DNA of 64,000 nt from Pseudomonas eucalypticola (GCF_013374995.1 NZ_CP056030.1:310001-374000), one strand, 5' to 3'. Shown: positions 18,526 to 30,958, counted from the first letter of the stretch. Notes: a model not told the origin generated them from the sequence alone. A program made the numbers and translations.

Positions 18526-20307
18526 CTATTTCAAATCATGGCGCGGCGTCACGCGCAGCACTTCTTCCACTGTCGTGTGCCCCGCGGCTACCTTCTGGGC
18601 CCCTGACAAACGCAGGCTGCGCATGCCTTCCATCACGGCGCGGCGCTTGAGCGACAGCAGGTCTGTCTCGGCCTGGATGTGCGCTTTCACGGTGTCGGTC
18701 ATCTGCAAGATCTCGTACACCCCGGCGCGTCCGCGAAAGCCCGTGTCGCGGCACTCGGTGCAGCCGATGGCGCGGTGGGCATGGGTCGGGGCGGGCGCCT
18801 GCCAGGGGCGCGTCAGTGCCGACCAGTCTTCTTCGGACAGCGCCTGAGGCACCTTGCAATGGGGGCACAACGTGCGCACCAGGCGCTGGGCCATTACCCC
18901 CAGCAGGGTGGCCTTGATCAGGTAGTGCGGCACGCCCAGTTCCAGCAGGCGACTGATGGCGCTGGGGGCGTCGTTGGTGTGCAGCGTCGATAGCACCAGG
19001 TGGCCCGTGAGTGCTGCCTGGATGGCCATTTCGGCGGTTTCCAGGTCACGAATCTCGCCGATCATGATGATGTCCGGGTCTTGGCGCATGAGCGCGCGAA
19101 CACCGCTGGCGAAGCTCAGGTCGATGTTGTGCTGGACCTGCATCTGGTTGAACGCCGGCTCCACCATTTCAATGGGGTCTTCGATGGTGCATAGGTTGAC
19201 CTGGGGTGTGGCGAGGCGCTTGAGCGTGGTGTAAAGCGTGGTGGTCTTGCCCGAGCCCGTGGGGCCGGTGACCAGAATGATGCCGTTGGGCTGGCTGATC
19301 ATGTCTTGCCAGCGGCGCAGGTCGTCGCTGGCCAGGCCCAGTTCGTGGAAGTCCTTGAGCAGTACCTGCGGGTCGAAGATACGCATTACCATCTTCTCGC
19401 CAAAGGCCGTGGGCAAGGTCGAGAGGCGTAATTCCACCTCGCCACCTTCCGGAGTCTTGGTCTTGACCCGACCATCCTGGGGTTTGCGTTTTTCTGCCAC
19501 ATTCATCCGCCCCAGGCTCTTTAGGCGGCTGACGATGGCCATGGTCACCTGGGTGGGGAACTGATAGACGTTGTGCAGGATGCCGTCGATGCGAAAGCGT
19601 ACCGTGCCCTGTTCACGACGCGGTTCGATGTGGATATCGCTGGCGCGTTGCTGGAAGGCGTACTGAAACAGCCAGTCGACGATGTTGACGATGTGGGCGT
19701 CATCGGCGTCAGGCTCCTGGTCGCTGGCACCCAGGTTCAGCAGTTGCTCGAAGTTGCCCGTGCTGTTGCCGCGCAGTTCCGTGGTGTTGGCGCCGCTGAC
19801 CGAGCGGGCCAGCCGGTAGAACTCCACGGTGAAACGCTGAATTTCGGCAGGGTTGGCCACCACCCGCTTGATCGGGCGCTTGAGTACGTGGGTGAGGTCG
19901 GCCTCCCAGCTGCATACGAAAGGCTGGGCGCTGGCCACCGTGACCGCGGTGCGCGATACCGCCACGGCCAGGATCTTGTGACGCTGGGCAAAACCGTAGG
20001 ACATCAAGGGCGTGAGCGCCGCCACGTCGATCTTCAACGGGTCGATGCGCAGGTAGGGCTGGCCGGCCTGCTGGGCCAGCCACACGGTCAGTTGTTCGAG
20101 GTCCAGGCACTTGCCTGGTCGGCTCAGGTCTTCCAGCTGCTGTGCGGCGATGAATTCCAGGGGGTGCAGGTGGCTGTTATCCAGCGCGCGGCGCATGGCG
20201 ATAGCATGTTCAGCGCAGTCCTGCTTGAGAAAGCCCTGGGCAACCAGGTCGCGCAGCAGTTCATTCAAATCCAGCCAGCGGTCCTCAATAGCGGTAACGA
20301 CGGACAT
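18526..20307 (-). CDS. GspE/PilB-family secretion ATPase (orphan)
   Basis: A 593-residue type II secretion or type IV pilus-like hexameric ATPase. The N-terminal MshEN-like domain spans about residues 40-170. Walker A GPTGSGKTTT is at 348-357, the Asp box follows in CTIEDPIE, and Walker B is in DPDIIMIGEIRD. Paired cysteines CPHC (481-484) and CTEC (516-519) form the zinc site of GspE. The start at 20307 is preferred to 20367. No pseudopilin, inner-membrane platform or secretin gene is adjacent, so its partner machinery must be elsewhere. Confidence 0.88.
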   Translation of the reverse strand: MSVVTAIEDRWLDLNELLRDLVAQGFLKQDCAEHAIAMRRALDNSHLHPLEFIAAQQLEDLSRPGKCLDLEQLTVWLAQQAGQPYLRIDPLKIDVAALTPLMSYGFAQRHKILAVAVSRTAVTVASAQPFVCSWEADLTHVLKRPIKRVVANPAEIQRFTVEFYRLARSVSGANTTELRGNSTGNFEQLLNLGASDQEPDADDAHIVNIVDWLFQYAFQQRASDIHIEPRREQGTVRFRIDGILHNVYQFPTQVTMAIVSRLKSLGRMNVAEKRKPQDGRVKTKTPEGGEVELRLSTLPTAFGEKMVMRIFDPQVLLKDFHELGLASDDLRRWQDMISQPNGIILVTGPTGSGKTTTLYTTLKRLATPQVNLCTIEDPIEMVEPAFNQMQVQHNIDLSFASGVRALMRQDPDIIMIGEIRDLETAEMAIQAALTGHLVLSTLHTNDAPSAISRLLELGVPHYLIKATLLGVMAQRLVRTLCPHCKVPQALSEEDWSALTRPWQAPAPTHAHRAIGCTECRDTGFRGRAGVYEILQMTDTVKAHIQAETDLLSLKRRAVMEGMRSLRLSGAQKVAAGHTTVEEVLRVTPRHDLK

Positions 20308-20436
20308 GCGGGCTCCTTGACTCGGTCTACAGTAAACCGGCCGCGCAGGAGCGCGACCCGGTTGCAAGGGTAGACCGGGGAAACATGTCGAGGTTGCCGA
20401 GGGGCCCGGGAAAAAGTTACTAGCGGTTGCCGGCGT

Positions 20437-20760
20437 TCAGCCGTTGGCCGCTACCCCCAGCGTGGCGGGGTTTCGCAGCTCCACCGAAAGTACGTAGATG
20501 AGGTTGCGCATTTTGTTGCCGATCACTTCCGCGCGGTGCCAGCTGAGGCCGTCGACCTGCAGTTCGATGGATAGCAGGTCCTCCTCGCGCACCACCCGCA
20601 GGTCCTGGGGAATCAGGTATTGCATGGCCAGCAGGTTGAGCACACGGCAGAGACTGTCTGGCTCCGCCTCGGCCAAGACTTGGTAGTGGGCGACGGTGGT
20701 GGGCTGATGGGCGCCCCAGCTGTCGCTGCGGGTAGGCAGATGGGCTTCGTGGACGGTCAT
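20437..20760 (-). CDS. Small protein with an ACT-like domain
   Basis: A 107-residue protein. From about residue 24 the pattern VAHYQVLAEAEPDSLCRVLN, then QDLRVV, a strand LLSIELQVDG and a C-terminal strand YVLSVEL fits the beta-alpha-beta-beta-alpha-beta layout of ACT domains that bind amino acids. Start 20760 follows a GGAG site. It is divergent from an Lrp-type regulator 126 bp away, suggesting a shared amino-acid-responsive circuit. The fold is inferred from strand pattern only. Confidence 0.6.
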   Translation of the reverse strand: MTVHEAHLPTRSDSWGAHQPTTVAHYQVLAEAEPDSLCRVLNLLAMQYLIPQDLRVVREEDLLSIELQVDGLSWHRAEVIGNKMRNLIYVLSVELRNPATLGVAANG

Positions 20761-20886
20761 GATGCTGCTCCGGGAACGATGGGCATAGCTTTGCATGGCC
20801 ATCGGGGAATTTCTTGCCTCGATCCGGCACATATTGGGGCGCATTGAATTGTATGATTCAGCATTGCCTGAATAGGGGGAATTATT

Positions 20887-21354
20887 ATGCAAGGCGGCTT
20901 GGATCATTACGACCGGCGCATCCTGGCGCTGCTGCAAGAGGATGCGTCGCTGTCCAGCGCGCAGATCGCCGAGCAGGTCGGGCTGTCGCAGTCACCGTGC
21001 TGGCGGCGTATCCAGCGGCTCAAGGAAGAGGGGGTCATACGGGGGCAGGTCACCCTGCTGGACCGCAAGAAAATCGGCCTGAACACGCAGATTTTCGCCG
21101 AGGTCAAACTCAACGCCCACGGCCGCTCCAACTTCACCGAATTCACCGAGGCGATCCGCGGCTTTCCGGAAGTGCTGGAGTGCTATGTGCTGATGGGGTC
21201 AGTGGACTTTCTGCTGCGCATCGTGACCCCGGACATCGAGGCCTACGAGCGGTTTTTCTTTGAGAAACTGTCGCTGGTACCGGGCATCCAGGAAGTGAAC
21301 TCGACGGTCGCATTGTCGGAAATCAAGTCCACCACCAGTCTGCCGGTTCTATGA
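20887..21354 (+). CDS. Lrp/AsnC family transcriptional regulator
   Basis: A 155-residue regulator. The N-terminal winged helix-turn-helix is LDHYDRRILALLQEDASLSS followed by IAEQVGLSQSPCWRRIQRL; the C-terminal RAM/ACT domain (IFAEVKLNAHG through VNSTVALSEIKST) binds an amino-acid effector. A GGGGGAATT site precedes the ATG. Its likely targets include the divergent ACT-like gene. The specific effector cannot be deduced. Confidence 0.92.
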   Translation: MQGGLDHYDRRILALLQEDASLSSAQIAEQVGLSQSPCWRRIQRLKEEGVIRGQVTLLDRKKIGLNTQIFAEVKLNAHGRSNFTEFTEAIRGFPEVLECYVLMGSVDFLLRIVTPDIEAYERFFFEKLSLVPGIQEVNSTVALSEIKSTTSLPVL

Positions 21355-21374
21355 AGATCGCAGGCTGACCGCTG

Positions 21375-22742
21375 CTACTTGCGCAGGATCTGCTTCCAGG
21401 CACGGCTCTGGGATACGGTCAGCGCCTGCTGCACGCGTGCTTCCAGCACTTCGTCGCTGATGTCGGTATCAGCCAGTTCATGCAGCTTGTTCAGCTCACC
21501 GAACAGACGGTCCACTTCCGGCAGGTCCAGGACCTGACGGGCGTGGTGCAGCCAGCTCTGGATACGTTCGATGCGCGGCAGCTGTTCGGCCAGGTCTTCG
21601 GGTTGCTGCTGGTAACGGCCCAGTTGCAACGCTGCAGCTTCTTCGCCCAGGAAGTGGCTCAACCAGTTGACCAGCTGCGCGGCGCCCTGGCGGTTGCCAC
21701 GGTTGTTGCGCTCAGCGGTCCAGGCGCGCTCCATCAGCCAGCGGGAGGTGTTCAGCGAGAACAGGCCCCAGCGGGTGTCCTGCAGTTCTTCGGCGAACTG
21801 CTCAGGGGCAGCCTGGCGGACGTCTTCATCTTCGTTGCCGGCCTGCACCAGCGGGCGCCAGTCTTCCAGCAGGGCATCGAGGCTCACGCGCAGTTCATGG
21901 GTAGTGCTGCGTGGCGCTGCCTGGCCCAGGCTGCCGGCCAGGGCGCGCAGCTCGATCAGTTGCGCCACCCAGTCTTGCAGCAGGCGCCAATGGCCGTTGA
22001 AACGGTACTGCTCGGCCAGGCGCTGGCTGGTGCCCAGCAGGTGCCATGCCAGGGCGGCGAAGGCATCGTCCAAGGGCATTTCAGCGTTCAGTTCCGGCGT
22101 CGGCAAGCTCAGGGCGTAGCTGCCCGGCTCGGCCAGGCGGTAGCCACGTTCGGCCTTGCTGATGTCGCACGGCATCAACGGCAGCTTGACGGCCAGTTCG
22201 GCGGCCAGTTCCAGCAGCGCGGCGGGCTCGCCTTCGCGCAGCTCCAGCTCCAGCTCGCAGATTTCCTCGGATTGCTTGCCGACGATGACCTTGCCCAGGT
22301 CCAGCGCGGCCTCGATCACCACCTTGGCCTTGCCGCGGCCCCAGGCGATTTCCGCGCGTTCGCGGACGAAGTCGGTGGTGAACACCGGCTTGATGGTTTT
22401 CTTGTCCAGCTCGGCCAGTTCGTCAGGCCAGCATTCGCCGTCCAGCTTCTTGAGGTCCAGCTTGGCCTTGGTCAGGTCCCAGTTGTACTCGTTGCGCTCG
22501 GACAGGCCGGCAATGCTCTGGCCGCGGGTCTTGAGGGTCTGGATGACTTCGTCGCCATCCTTGCGCAGGCGCAGCGCGACCTTGGCCGCAGCCAGTTCGC
22601 CCGTGGGCGTGTCGAAATACTGATTGAACAGCTCACGGCGTTCCCAGCCACTCTTGTTGCGCTTTTTCAGCAACGGGTGTTCGCGCAATTCAGCCAGGGT
22701 TTCGGGGCTGACGCGCAGTTTGATTTCGGTTTCTTTTTGCAT
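21375..22742 (-). CDS. CYTH-CHAD inorganic triphosphatase (YgiF-like)
   Basis: A 455-residue two-domain protein. The N-terminal CYTH tunnel starts with the E-x-E-x-K signature (KETEIKLRV, residues 3-11) and has R-L-R-K near residue 58. The C-terminal CHAD domain from about residue 220 contains His-bearing helices (LAWHLLGTSQRLAEQYRF, TTHELRVSLDALL). CYTH enzymes hydrolyse tripolyphosphate, and CHAD binds polyphosphate. It is convergent with the Lrp gene and divergent from argE. Confidence 0.88.
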   Translation of the reverse strand: MQKETEIKLRVSPETLAELREHPLLKKRNKSGWERRELFNQYFDTPTGELAAAKVALRLRKDGDEVIQTLKTRGQSIAGLSERNEYNWDLTKAKLDLKKLDGECWPDELAELDKKTIKPVFTTDFVRERAEIAWGRGKAKVVIEAALDLGKVIVGKQSEEICELELELREGEPAALLELAAELAVKLPLMPCDISKAERGYRLAEPGSYALSLPTPELNAEMPLDDAFAALAWHLLGTSQRLAEQYRFNGHWRLLQDWVAQLIELRALAGSLGQAAPRSTTHELRVSLDALLEDWRPLVQAGNEDEDVRQAAPEQFAEELQDTRWGLFSLNTSRWLMERAWTAERNNRGNRQGAAQLVNWLSHFLGEEAAALQLGRYQQQPEDLAEQLPRIERIQSWLHHARQVLDLPEVDRLFGELNKLHELADTDISDEVLEARVQQALTVSQSRAWKQILRK

Positions 22743-22880
22743 GGCGGGAGAATCCAGGCGCTGTTCTGATAGGAGCGCAGATGACTGCTAAGGCCGTGCA
22801 GTGTACAGCAGTCCTATCCCGGCGGTTTATTCTCGGTACTCAATGGCTCTATGATGGGGCTCGCCAACGGGAGAACGAGC
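22743..22880. promoter_or_regulatory. Divergent promoter region of the triphosphatase gene and argE
   Basis: The 138-bp gap contains an inverted repeat GACTGCT / AGCAGTC (22783-22813) with a 17-bp spacer, placed to control either gene. No promoter match is strong enough to assign. Confidence 0.3.
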
Positions 22881-24035
22881 ATGCCGCTGCCCTCATTCAA
22901 AGAGCAATTCGCCGCCTTGATCGCCGCGCCTTCGGTGAGCTGCACCCAGGCCAGCCTGGACCAGACCAACAAGCCGGTGATCGATCTGCTGGCCAGTTGG
23001 CTGGGCGACCTGGGCTTCTCCTGCGACATTCATGAAGTGTCGCCCGGCAAGTTCAACCTGCTGGCCAGCCGCGGTACCGGCCCTGGCGGCCTGGTACTGT
23101 CAGGCCACAGCGACACCGTGCCGTATGACGAAAAGCTCTGGCAGACCGACCCGCTCAAGCTCACCGAAGTAGACGGGCGCTGGGTAGGCCTGGGCAGTTG
23201 TGACATGAAAGGCTTTTTCGCCTTGATCATCGAGGCCGTGCGGCCATTGCTTGCGCATGACTTCAAGCAACCGCTGCTGGTTCTCGCCACCTGTGACGAG
23301 GAAAGCTCCATGGCCGGGGCCAAGGCCCTGGCTGCCGCTGGCTGGCCGCTGGGCCGCGCAGCCGTGATCGGTGAACCCACCGGCCTCAAGCCCGTACGCC
23401 TGCACAAGGGCGTGATGATGGAGCGCATCGACATACTGGGGCGCAGCGGCCATTCCTCCGACCCAAGCCTTGGCCATAGCGCCATGGAAGCCATGCATGG
23501 CGCCATCAGTGAGCTGATGGGCCTGCGCAAGCAGTGGCAGGTGGAATACAACAACCCGCAATTCAGCGTGCCACAGCCCACCCTGAACTTTGGCTGCATC
23601 CATGGCGGTGACAACCCCAACCGCATTTGTGGCCAGTGCTCCCTGGAGTTCGACCTGCGGCCGTTGCCGGGCATGGACCCCAAGGTGCTGCGTGACGCCA
23701 TTCGCCAGAAGCTGCAACCCTTGGCCGAGTTGCACCAGGTGAAGATCGACTACGCGCCGCTGTTCAGCGAAGTGCCGCCTTTCGAGCAGGCCGCGGACTG
23801 CGAGCTGGTCCAGGTAGCCGAACGTCTCACCGGCCATCGGGCGGAAGCGGTGGCATTCGGCACCGAAGCACCTTATCTTCAGCGCCTGGGTTGCGAGACC
23901 CTGATATTGGGGCCCGGCGACATCGCCTGTGCGCACCAGCCAGGAGAATTCCTGGAAATGTCACGTCTGGACCCTACTGTGCGTCTATTGCGTGAACTGA
24001 TCGAACATTACTGCCTGAAGCCGGTCAGCCTTTAA
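22881..24035 (+). CDS. argE: Acetylornithine deacetylase
   Basis: Zinc-dependent M20 peptidase-family enzyme that deacetylates N-acetylornithine in arginine synthesis. The 384-residue protein has the metal ligands in order: His in LSGHSDTVPYD, Asp in GLGSCDMKGFFA, and the Glu pair in TCDEESS. Start 22881 is supported by GGGAGAACGAGC just upstream. argA follows after 130 bp on the same strand, uniting a deacetylase and an acetylase of one pathway. Confidence 0.92.
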   Translation: MPLPSFKEQFAALIAAPSVSCTQASLDQTNKPVIDLLASWLGDLGFSCDIHEVSPGKFNLLASRGTGPGGLVLSGHSDTVPYDEKLWQTDPLKLTEVDGRWVGLGSCDMKGFFALIIEAVRPLLAHDFKQPLLVLATCDEESSMAGAKALAAAGWPLGRAAVIGEPTGLKPVRLHKGVMMERIDILGRSGHSSDPSLGHSAMEAMHGAISELMGLRKQWQVEYNNPQFSVPQPTLNFGCIHGGDNPNRICGQCSLEFDLRPLPGMDPKVLRDAIRQKLQPLAELHQVKIDYAPLFSEVPPFEQAADCELVQVAERLTGHRAEAVAFGTEAPYLQRLGCETLILGPGDIACAHQPGEFLEMSRLDPTVRLLRELIEHYCLKPVSL

Positions 24036-24165
24036 AGGCTGGCTTCGGCCATTCGTACATGACCAGAGGAGAGCCGCGCGTGTCGCTAAGCCTGTTACGA
24101 CGATAACCAGCAGCCAGCTGTGCGTTCCCATGTTGTTCGTCCACTTTTCCACAGGCTTTTGAGTT

Positions 24166-25467
24166 ATGCCCGAATACGTCAATTGGCTTCGCCACGCGTC
24201 CCCCTATATCAACGCCCACCGGGACTGCACCTTCGTGGTCATGCTGCCCGGCGATGGCCTGGAACATCCCAATTTCGGCAACATCGTTCATGACCTGGTG
24301 TTGCTGCACAGCCTGGGTGTGCGCCTGGTGCTGGTACATGGTTCCCGCCCCCAGATCGAAAGCCGCCTAGCGGCTCGTGGCCTGACGCCCCACTACCACC
24401 GTGGCCTGCGTATTACCGACGCCGCCACCCTGGAATGCGTGGTCGACGCGGTCGGCGCGCTGCGCATTGCCATTGAAGCGCGCCTGTCCATGGACATGGC
24501 GTCCTCGCCCATGCAGGGCGCGCGCCTGCGCGTGGCCAGCGGCAACCTGGTCACCGGCCGCCCCATCGGTGTCGTCGAGGGCATCGACTACCACCACACC
24601 GGCGAAGTGCGCCGCGTCGACCGCAAAGGGATCAACCGCCTGCTGGACGAGCGCTCCATCGTGCTGCTGTCGCCGCTTGGCTATTCGCCTACCGGCGAAG
24701 TGTTCAACATTGCCTGCGAAGACGTCGCTACCCGCGCCGCCATTGACCTGCAGGCAGACAAGCTGCTGCTGTTCGGCGAGGATCGCGGCTTGATCGATGC
24801 CAACGGCAAGCTGGTGCGTGAATTGCGCCCACAGCAAGTGCCTGCGCACCTGGAGCGCCTTGGCATGGAGAACTACCAGGCCGAGTTGCTGGATGCGGCG
24901 GCCCAGGCCTGCAAGGGCGGCGTGGGCCGCAGCCATATCGTCAGTTACACCGAGAATGGCGCGTTGCTGACCGAGCTGTTCACCCGCGATGGGGGCGGCA
25001 CCCTGGTTGCCCAGGAACAATTCGAGCAGGTGCGTGAAGCGGCCATCGAAGACGTCGGTGGCCTGCTGGACCTGATCAGCCCGTTGGAAGAGCAGGGCAT
25101 TCTGGTGCGCCGTTCGCGCGAGGTGCTGGAACGCGAGATCGAGCAATTCAGTGTGGTGGAGCGCGAGGGCATGATCATCGCCTGCGCAGCGTTGTACCCC
25201 ATCGCCGACTCCGAGGCCGGTGAGCTGGCGTGCCTGGCCGTGAACCCGGAATACCGTCATGGCGGCCGTGGTGACGAATTGCTGGAGCGCATCGAAGACC
25301 GGGCGCGGGAGATGGGCCTCAAGACCCTGTTCGTGCTGACGACCCGTACCGCCCACTGGTTCCGCGAGCGCGGCTTCGAGCCCAGCGGTGTGGAACGCCT
25401 GCCAGCGGCGCGAGCGTCGCTGTACAACTACCAGCGCAACTCGAAAATCTTCGAAAAAGCCCTCTGA
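24166..25467 (+). CDS. argA: N-acetylglutamate synthase (bifunctional AAK-GNAT form)
   Basis: First committed enzyme of arginine synthesis, 433 residues. The N-terminal amino-acid-kinase domain (VLVHGSRPQIESRL near residue 58) binds the feedback inhibitor arginine. The C-terminal GNAT domain (LAVNPEYRHGGRGDELLERI near 360) binds acetyl-CoA. Length and domain order fit the classic ArgA. The gene faces gshA with a strong hairpin between. Confidence 0.94.
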   Translation: MPEYVNWLRHASPYINAHRDCTFVVMLPGDGLEHPNFGNIVHDLVLLHSLGVRLVLVHGSRPQIESRLAARGLTPHYHRGLRITDAATLECVVDAVGALRIAIEARLSMDMASSPMQGARLRVASGNLVTGRPIGVVEGIDYHHTGEVRRVDRKGINRLLDERSIVLLSPLGYSPTGEVFNIACEDVATRAAIDLQADKLLLFGEDRGLIDANGKLVRELRPQQVPAHLERLGMENYQAELLDAAAQACKGGVGRSHIVSYTENGALLTELFTRDGGGTLVAQEQFEQVREAAIEDVGGLLDLISPLEEQGILVRRSREVLEREIEQFSVVEREGMIIACAALYPIADSEAGELACLAVNPEYRHGGRGDELLERIEDRAREMGLKTLFVLTTRTAHWFRERGFEPSGVERLPAARASLYNYQRNSKIFEKAL

Positions 25468-25475
25468 GGACAGGT

Positions 25476-25507
25476 TGCAAGCTGCAGGCTAAAAGCTGCA
25501 GCTTGCA
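25476..25507. terminator. Perfect hairpin between convergent argA and gshA
   Basis: TGCAAGCTGCAG pairs with CTGCAGCTTGCA, a 12-bp perfect stem with an 8-base loop. It lies 9 bp after argA and 9 bp before the gshA stop. No clear T-run is present. GCAAGCTGCAG-type palindromes recur between genes in the P. putida group, so it may be both a repeat element and a bidirectional terminator. Confidence 0.7.
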
Positions 25508-25515
25508 GTGGCTGC

Positions 25516-27099
25516 TTAGTTGCTGATCGCCAGAATGCTGGCCTGGTAGGAGCCGACGAAGGTGTCGAAATCACCGACTTCGGTCTGTTCCAGCTCGGCC
25601 TGCTCGGCAATGGACCTGCGCGCCATTTCCTCGAATTTCGCCTGTTCTTCTGTGCTCAGCGCCTGGCTGCGGAAGAATTCCGCGTGGGCCTGGCTCTGAC
25701 GCAGGGAGAACTGGGCGAAGCTTTCCTTGTGCTCGGCCATGCTTGCCAGCACTTGCGCCGAGGGCGTCAGTGACGGGTCGCTGACTTTGGCACGCTGGGC
25801 GGCCAGGGCCTTGGCGTGTTCGTCGCTGCCGTGGCTTTGGTCGAGCAGGCTGGCCAGTGGGGCGATCTGGTCCAGCAGTTCGCTGGCCCATTGCTTGAGT
25901 TCCACCGGCTGACCGTCACGCTGCAGTTGCAGGCCGGGTTTGCGGCCTTCCTTGACCACGCTCAGGAAGTTGTTGGTAGCGCCGCCGCACTCGGCGGTTT
26001 CCAGCAACGGGCTGTCGTGCAGGGCGCAGTACAGCAGGAAGGCGTCCATGAACCGGGCTTCCGGCAGGTCGATGCCGGTGGGCAGGAACGGGTTGATGTC
26101 CAGGCAGCGTACTTCCACGTACTGCACCCCACGGGCCATCAGCGCCTGGATGGGGCGCTCGCCGGTGTAGGTCACGCGCTTGGGGCGGATATTGGAGTAG
26201 TACTCGTTTTCGATCTGCAGGATGTTGGTGTTCAACTGCACCCACTCGCCATCCTTGTGGGTGCCGATCTGCACATACGGCGCATACGGCGTGGCCACGG
26301 CCTTGCGCAGGCTGTCGGTGTAGCTGGGCAGGTCGTTGTAGCACGGGGTCAGGCCAGCCTGGGCATTGCTCTGGTAACCCAGGTCGCTCATGCGCAGGCT
26401 GGTGGCATACGGCAGGTACAGGGTATCGGCGTCCAGCTGTTCGAGCTGATGGCTGCGCCCGCGCAGGAAACCTGCGTCCAGGGCCGGCGAGGCGCCGAAC
26501 AGGTACATCAGCAGCCAGCTGTAGCGGCGGAAGTTGCGGATCAGGCCGATATAGGCCGAGGACTGGTAGTCGCGGTCGGTCTGTACGGCGCCTTCGGCTT
26601 CACGCAGCAGCGGCCATAGCTGTTCGGGCAGCGAGAAGTTGTAGTGAATGCCGGCGATGCACTGCATGGTGCGGCCGTAGCGCAGGGCCAGGCCCTGGCG
26701 GTACACGTACTTGAGCTGGCCGATGTTGGAGGTGCCGTAGTAGGCGATCGGGATGTCTTCTTCAGCCGGCAGCGGGCAGGGCATCGACGGGCTCCAGAGG
26801 AACTCGTTGCCAAGCTTGGTATAGGCGAAGCGGTGGATCTTCTCCAGGCTCTGCAGGGTCTGCGTTGGATCTTCGAGGGCCGGGGTGATGAACTCCAGCA
26901 GCGACTCGGAATAGTCAGTGGTGATCTGTTCATGGGTCAGCGCGGCGCCCAGCGCTTCGGGGTGCGGGGTCTGTGCCAGGCGGCCCTGGGCAGTGACACG
27001 CAGGCATTCGCGCTCGATGCCGTGCAGGCAATGCTCGAGCAGGGTCAGGTTGGCTCGCTCGCCCAAAAGGCGCAGGCGGCGGTTGAGAAGTTCGCTCAA
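25516..27099 (-). CDS. gshA: Glutamate-cysteine ligase
   Basis: ATP-dependent first step of glutathione synthesis, 527 residues, the gammaproteobacterial class. The E-R-E-C-L-R-V block near residue 29, the metal/ATP-binding region SPSMPCPLP and the H-Y-N-F-S-L motif match the family. I prefer a TTG start at 27099, with an AAGGA site 8 bp upstream, giving [13 protein letters not shown] in line with the family start. A GTG at 27114 would overlap that ribosome site. Confidence 0.92.
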   Translation of the reverse strand: MSELLNRRLRLLGERANLTLLEHCLHGIERECLRVTAQGRLAQTPHPEALGAALTHEQITTDYSESLLEFITPALEDPTQTLQSLEKIHRFAYTKLGNEFLWSPSMPCPLPAEEDIPIAYYGTSNIGQLKYVYRQGLALRYGRTMQCIAGIHYNFSLPEQLWPLLREAEGAVQTDRDYQSSAYIGLIRNFRRYSWLLMYLFGASPALDAGFLRGRSHQLEQLDADTLYLPYATSLRMSDLGYQSNAQAGLTPCYNDLPSYTDSLRKAVATPYAPYVQIGTHKDGEWVQLNTNILQIENEYYSNIRPKRVTYTGERPIQALMARGVQYVEVRCLDINPFLPTGIDLPEARFMDAFLLYCALHDSPLLETAECGGATNNFLSVVKEGRKPGLQLQRDGQPVELKQWASELLDQIAPLASLLDQSHGSDEHAKALAAQRAKVSDPSLTPSAQVLASMAEHKESFAQFSLRQSQAHAEFFRSQALSTEEQAKFEEMARRSIAEQAELEQTEVGDFDTFVGSYQASILAISN

Positions 27100-27249
27100 G
27101 TTGGATTCCTTCACGCGTCAGTCGCCCCAATATGGGGGTAGAGTTGACGGTCTACAAGGGTGACGAAAGGAACCGGCGTTGTCGCCTGGTTATGTTGCTT
27201 AGTGTCAGAATTTTCGTCTGACGTTCCGCTTTTTCCAGGTAGTCGATTC

Positions 27250-27271
27250 CGGCACCGCGTACGCAGTGCCG
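27250..27271 (-). terminator. Hairpin downstream of the tex-thioesterase operon
   Basis: CGGCAC / GTGCCG with a 10-base loop lies about 28 bp past the thioesterase stop. There is no T-run, so this is a possible weak terminator or stability hairpin. The same 184-bp gap also carries the gshA promoter, which I could not assign. Confidence 0.4.
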
Positions 27272-27298
27272 AAATTAACTCATTAGGGATACAAATCG

Positions 27299-27681
27299 CT
27301 AGAGAACCACGAAGGTGCCCTGCGCTTTTGCCATCAGTTTGTCGCCCTGGAGCACTTCGGCGTCGACCACCAACGTGCGCTTGCCGCCGTGGACAATGGT
27401 GGCCACACACACCACCTCACCCTGGGCGACGGGGCGCATGTAGTTGATCTTGCACTCCAGGGTCACGCTCTGCTGGTCGAACCCGTGGTGGCTGGAGCAG
27501 GCCAGGCCCATGGTGATGTCCACCAGGCTGAACAGCGCGCCACCGTGCATCACCTGCCCGCGATTGCGCAGGTGCGGTTCCAGCGCCAGGGCCACCTCGG
27601 CCTTGCCCTTTTCCAGGCTCAGCAGGCGGCAGCCCAGCATCTGGCTGAAGGCGCTGTGTACCAGCGCTTCAGGGATGTCCA

Positions 27682-27682
<1 letters not shown>
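27299..27682 (-). CDS. PaaI/hotdog-fold thioesterase
   Basis: A 127-residue hotdog protein. The catalytic-loop pattern HLRNRGQVMHGGALFSLVD near residues 36-54 is the PaaI/YigI type (H-G-G with a following Asp). The strand VTLECKINYMRPV completes the fold. It likely hydrolyses acyl-CoA in the cytosol; substrate unknown. Its start overlaps the tex stop by one base, so it is the second gene of a tex operon. Confidence 0.85.
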
Positions 27683-30003
<2,321 letters not shown>

Positions 30004-30218
30004 AAGACCACCTGACCAATTGTGAATGCAGAGCCGCCGGGCGCGCCCGGCCTGAAAGGGGCGCATTATAACCAGCGATTCCGGGTTGGGGCATGATGGC
30101 AAATTCACCTGTCGGCGCCGTCTGTCATGGCAACCCAGGTAAAATCTGCTAACAATGCACACAGCACACTGTTTCGGCAGCTGCGCCATAATGCACGCCG
30201 AGATCACAGGAGTAAGCC

Positions 30219-30950
30219 ATGAGCAGTACTGCACAAGCACCAAAGATTCTGATTGTTGACGACGATCAGGTCATCCGGGATCGGCTGGTGCGCTTTCTCA
30301 CCGAAAACACCGACTTCAACGTTCGCGCCGTGGGCGACACCAAGGAAATGGACCGCCTGCTGGCGCGCGAAGCCTATAACCTGATCGTGCTGGACCTGAT
30401 GCTGCCCGGCGAAGACGGCCTCACCGCCGCCGCGCGCCTGCGCCGCGAGAAAGCCAACCCGATCCCGGTGATCATGCTCACCGCCAAGGGTGACGACCAG
30501 GACCGCATCCGCGGGCTGGAACACGCCGACGACTACCTGGGCAAGCCATTCAACCCCCACGAGCTGGTAGCGCGCATCAAGGCCGTGCTGTTCCGCCGTG
30601 TGGCCCCGGTGCCGGGCGCCCCGGCCAGCGAGGACGAAGTGGTTACCTTCGGCGACTATTCCCTGTCGCTGGCCACCCGCGAGCTCAAGCGTGGCGATGA
30701 AGTGCACATGCTGACCACCGGTGAGTTCGCCGTGCTCAAGGCGCTGGTCATGCACGCCCGCGAGCCGCTGACCCGCGACAAGCTGATGAACCTGGCCCGT
30801 GGCCGCGAGTGGGACGCCCTGGAGCGCTCCATCGATGTGCAGATATCCCGCCTGCGTCGTATGATCGAGCCCGACCCGTCCAAGCCGCGCTATATCCAGA
30901 CCGTGTGGGGCGTGGGTTACGTGTTCGTGCCGGACGGCAACAGCAAGTGA
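30219..30950 (+). CDS. ompR: OmpR-type response regulator (AmgR-like)
   Basis: A 243-residue two-component regulator. The receiver domain has the acidic triad start IVDDDQ and the phosphorylated Asp in [13 protein letters not shown] near residue 56. The C-terminal winged helix ([32 protein letters not shown]) is of OmpR/PhoB type. Paired with the sensor kinase gene downstream. In P. aeruginosa the orthologous pair AmgRS governs envelope stress and aminoglycoside tolerance. Confidence 0.93.
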   Translation: MSSTAQAPKILIVDDDQVIRDRLVRFLTENTDFNVRAVGDTKEMDRLLAREAYNLIVLDLMLPGEDGLTAAARLRREKANPIPVIMLTAKGDDQDRIRGLEHADDYLGKPFNPHELVARIKAVLFRRVAPVPGAPASEDEVVTFGDYSLSLATRELKRGDEVHMLTTGEFAVLKALVMHAREPLTRDKLMNLARGREWDALERSIDVQISRLRRMIEPDPSKPRYIQTVWGVGYVFVPDGNSK

Positions 30951-30958
30951 TGGGGCAT

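Noticed and set aside
25468..25515. Attenuator or small RNA in the argA-gshA gap
   Set aside because: The palindrome is fully explained as a shared terminator or repeat between convergent genes.
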